This document shows, piece by piece, positions 15,081 to 16,228 of a stretch of DNA of 16,228 nucleotides; the first letter of the stretch is position 1; each line of letters starts with the position of its first letter. The translations under genes were made by a program, and so were the position numbers. Origin of the DNA: JAAYYM01 sp964638005 (lineage in GTDB: Bacteria > Bacillota > Clostridia > Lachnospirales > Lachnospiraceae); the NCBI GenBank assembly GCA_964638005.1, contig CAZWXS010000049.1, positions 1-16,228 of the forward strand, given 5' to 3'. The notes under the pieces were generated by a model, which was given only the letters and a program-made list of their open reading frames with translations, did not search any database and was not told the DNA's origin.

Positions 15081-16097
15081 ATGAGAAAGAATTATTTAGT
15101 GAACAAGGTTGTCTGTGCAGCTTTGCTTGGGGCAGCACTCATGGGACTTACAGCATGTGGGACAGGAAGTGCGACGGAAACTGTTGATTCGGGTGAGGTA
15201 CAGGAGGAAGCGGCAGACGGAGCGGGTACGGAAGAAGTTACAGATGAAAAAGAAGCCGTAGATACAGAAGAAGTTACAGATACAAAAGAAGCAGCAGAGA
15301 CAAAAGAAGCAGCAGAGACCGAAGGTGCGGCTGCAGAGGAAGTAAAGCTGGAAATCGGCGAGACTGTGGACAAGGGCTTATGGACCCAGACGACAGTGTA
15401 TCCTGACAACATTGATGATACATTTGTCATTGATGTGATGCTGCCGGATGATTATGACGAGACGATTTCTTATCCGGTCGTATATCTGACGGACTGTTAT
15501 TGGCGGCGTGAGAATTATGGTAAGATTAAGGAACTGTATGAATTAGGAAAGACTAAGGAGTTCATATTGGTCGGTATCGGTTATCCGGATGATTATGATT
15601 TTGATGTAATCCGTATGCGTGATCTGGTAGAGGAGCCGGATAAGTTCCTGAACTTGATTATTACAGGCGTATTACCATATGCAGAGGGTAACTACAATAT
15701 TGATGCATCGGACAGAACATTCTGCGGCGCATCCAATGGCGGGTATTTTATGCTGTATAGTCTGTTCCGGAGCGGAGATATCACTCAGGATGTGTTCAAG
15801 AATTATGTTTTGGCCAGTGCGGTACTTACAAATGAGTCGAACGGTAAGGGAATCAAAGATTTTGAAACGAAATATTTTGAAAATCATGATGACCTGAAGG
15901 CGAATGTCTATATGACGGTCGGTGCAGATGAGGAAGTTCCGTATATGATTCGACCGAACGAAAGATTTGTAAAGCGGATGCAGGAAAGGAACTGTCCAAG
16001 TCTGAATCTGGTCTATGAATCTTATGAGGGTAAGGAACATTATACGGTGTGGGTTCCGTCTCTGCTGACAGGACTTGAAATGTATCTTGCAAAGTAG
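15081..16097 (+). CDS. Lipoprotein esterase of the esterase D / Fes-like alpha/beta-hydrolase family
   Basis: This 338-aa protein is probably exported and lipid-anchored on the outer face of the membrane. A basic start and hydrophobic stretch end in the lipobox LTAC with C26 as the lipidated residue. Residues 31-88 are a low-complexity Glu/Ala/Thr linker with sequence repeats. The hydrolase domain (about 95-338) shows LPDDYD, YPVVYLTDC, the nucleophile motif CGASNGGYFML (S218) and a late histidine in KEHYTVW (H320). An acidic residue at about 283-285 (GADEE) could complete the triad. This pattern fits the PF00756 esterase group, which includes siderophore and feruloyl esterases; the substrate cannot be read from sequence. 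Translation starts at ATG 15081 after AAGGA. A terminator follows at 16122. Confidence 0.85.
   Translation: MRKNYLVNKVVCAALLGAALMGLTACGTGSATETVDSGEVQEEAADGAGTEEVTDEKEAVDTEEVTDTKEAAETKEAAETEGAAAEEVKLEIGETVDKGLWTQTTVYPDNIDDTFVIDVMLPDDYDETISYPVVYLTDCYWRRENYGKIKELYELGKTKEFILVGIGYPDDYDFDVIRMRDLVEEPDKFLNLIITGVLPYAEGNYNIDASDRTFCGASNGGYFMLYSLFRSGDITQDVFKNYVLASAVLTNESNGKGIKDFETKYFENHDDLKANVYMTVGADEEVPYMIRPNERFVKRMQERNCPSLNLVYESYEGKEHYTVWVPSLLTGLEMYLAK
15231..15317 (+). repeat. Tandem repeats encoding the acidic linker of the lipoprotein
   Basis: The 15-mer GAAGAAGTTACAGAT occurs at 15231 and 15267, a 36-bp period. An 18-bp unit beginning ACAAAAGAAGC is repeated exactly at 15282-15299 and 15300-15317. 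All periods are multiples of three, so copy-number change would alter linker length without a frameshift. Confidence 0.85.
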
Positions 16098-16121
16098 TCA
16101 GACAATATAGATTTCATAACG

Positions 16122-16158
16122 GCGTCTAAATCACAGGATGGTTTAGGCGCTTTTTTTT
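16122..16158 (+). terminator. Intrinsic terminator of the lipoprotein gene
   Basis: GCGTCTAAATC (16122-16132) pairs over 11 bp, with two G-U, with GGTTTAGGCGC (16140-16150) around a 7-nt loop. T8 follows. It lies 25 nt after the stop codon. Confidence 0.92.
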
Positions 16159-16228
16159 CATGCAAAAATAACATTAAATGTCAGAATTGCGTCCTGAATT
16201 AACACAATTGTAAGCACATTTAAGAATA
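16159..16228. other. AT-rich right edge without a visible gene
   Basis: No start codon with a ribosome binding site and no clear promoter is visible in these 70 nt. It contains one CCTGAATTA (16193-16201), a motif shared with two other intergenic regions of the window. Confidence 0.6.

Noticed and set aside
1..16228. CRISPR array, insertion sequence, prophage or tRNA
   Set aside because: No regularly spaced repeats, transposase or integrase motifs or tRNA cloverleaf were seen. The only tRNA-like structure belongs to tmRNA.

Overview
The window looks like a chromosomal segment of a Gram-positive anaerobe of the Clostridia, most plausibly Lachnospiraceae. The reasons are the secG–rnr–smpB–ssrA gene order typical of Firmicutes, strong AGGAGG ribosome binding sites with GTG and TTG starts, sigma-A type promoters with 17-nt spacers, and large multidomain GGDEF/EAL/PAS/histidine kinase proteins. 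The family assignment is inference. I see no insertion sequence, phage gene, CRISPR array or tRNA.

Layout. Positions 1-247 hold a GC-rich structured element and the terminator of a leftward Na+/alanine (AGCS) symporter gene (248-1687, minus). A divergent intergenic region (1688-1904) carries promoters for the symporter and for a soluble chemoreceptor with a C-terminal zinc-binding CZB domain (1905-3293). A membrane-anchored GH25 muramidase with two SH3b repeats follows only 14 nt later (3308-4873).

Next is the housekeeping block: secG (4966-5205) with its own promoter and a strong terminator, then rnr starting at a TTG codon (5299-7437), smpB (7477-7944) and the tmRNA gene ssrA (8065-8414). 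SecG belongs to protein export. RNase R, SmpB and tmRNA form the trans-translation pathway that rescues stalled ribosomes and destroys the faulty mRNA. The tmRNA tag reads ANDNYSLAAA, and the gene ends in a 23-bp perfect inverted repeat that acts as terminator.

The most distinctive part is a two-gene cyclic-di-GMP signalling unit (8637-14985) behind its own promoter. The first protein (1384 aa) is arranged REC–degenerate GGDEF–EAL–three PAS-like regions–HisKA–HATPase–REC. The second (723 aa) is arranged EAL–REC–GGDEF–degenerate receiver. The first keeps phosphodiesterase and kinase residues but has lost the cyclase signature. The second keeps both the GGDEF and EAL signatures and an RxxD inhibition site. 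Together they look like a phosphorelay that controls synthesis and breakdown of c-di-GMP.

The window closes with an esterase-family lipoprotein carrying a repetitive acidic linker (15081-16097), its terminator, and about 70 bp of apparently non-coding sequence.
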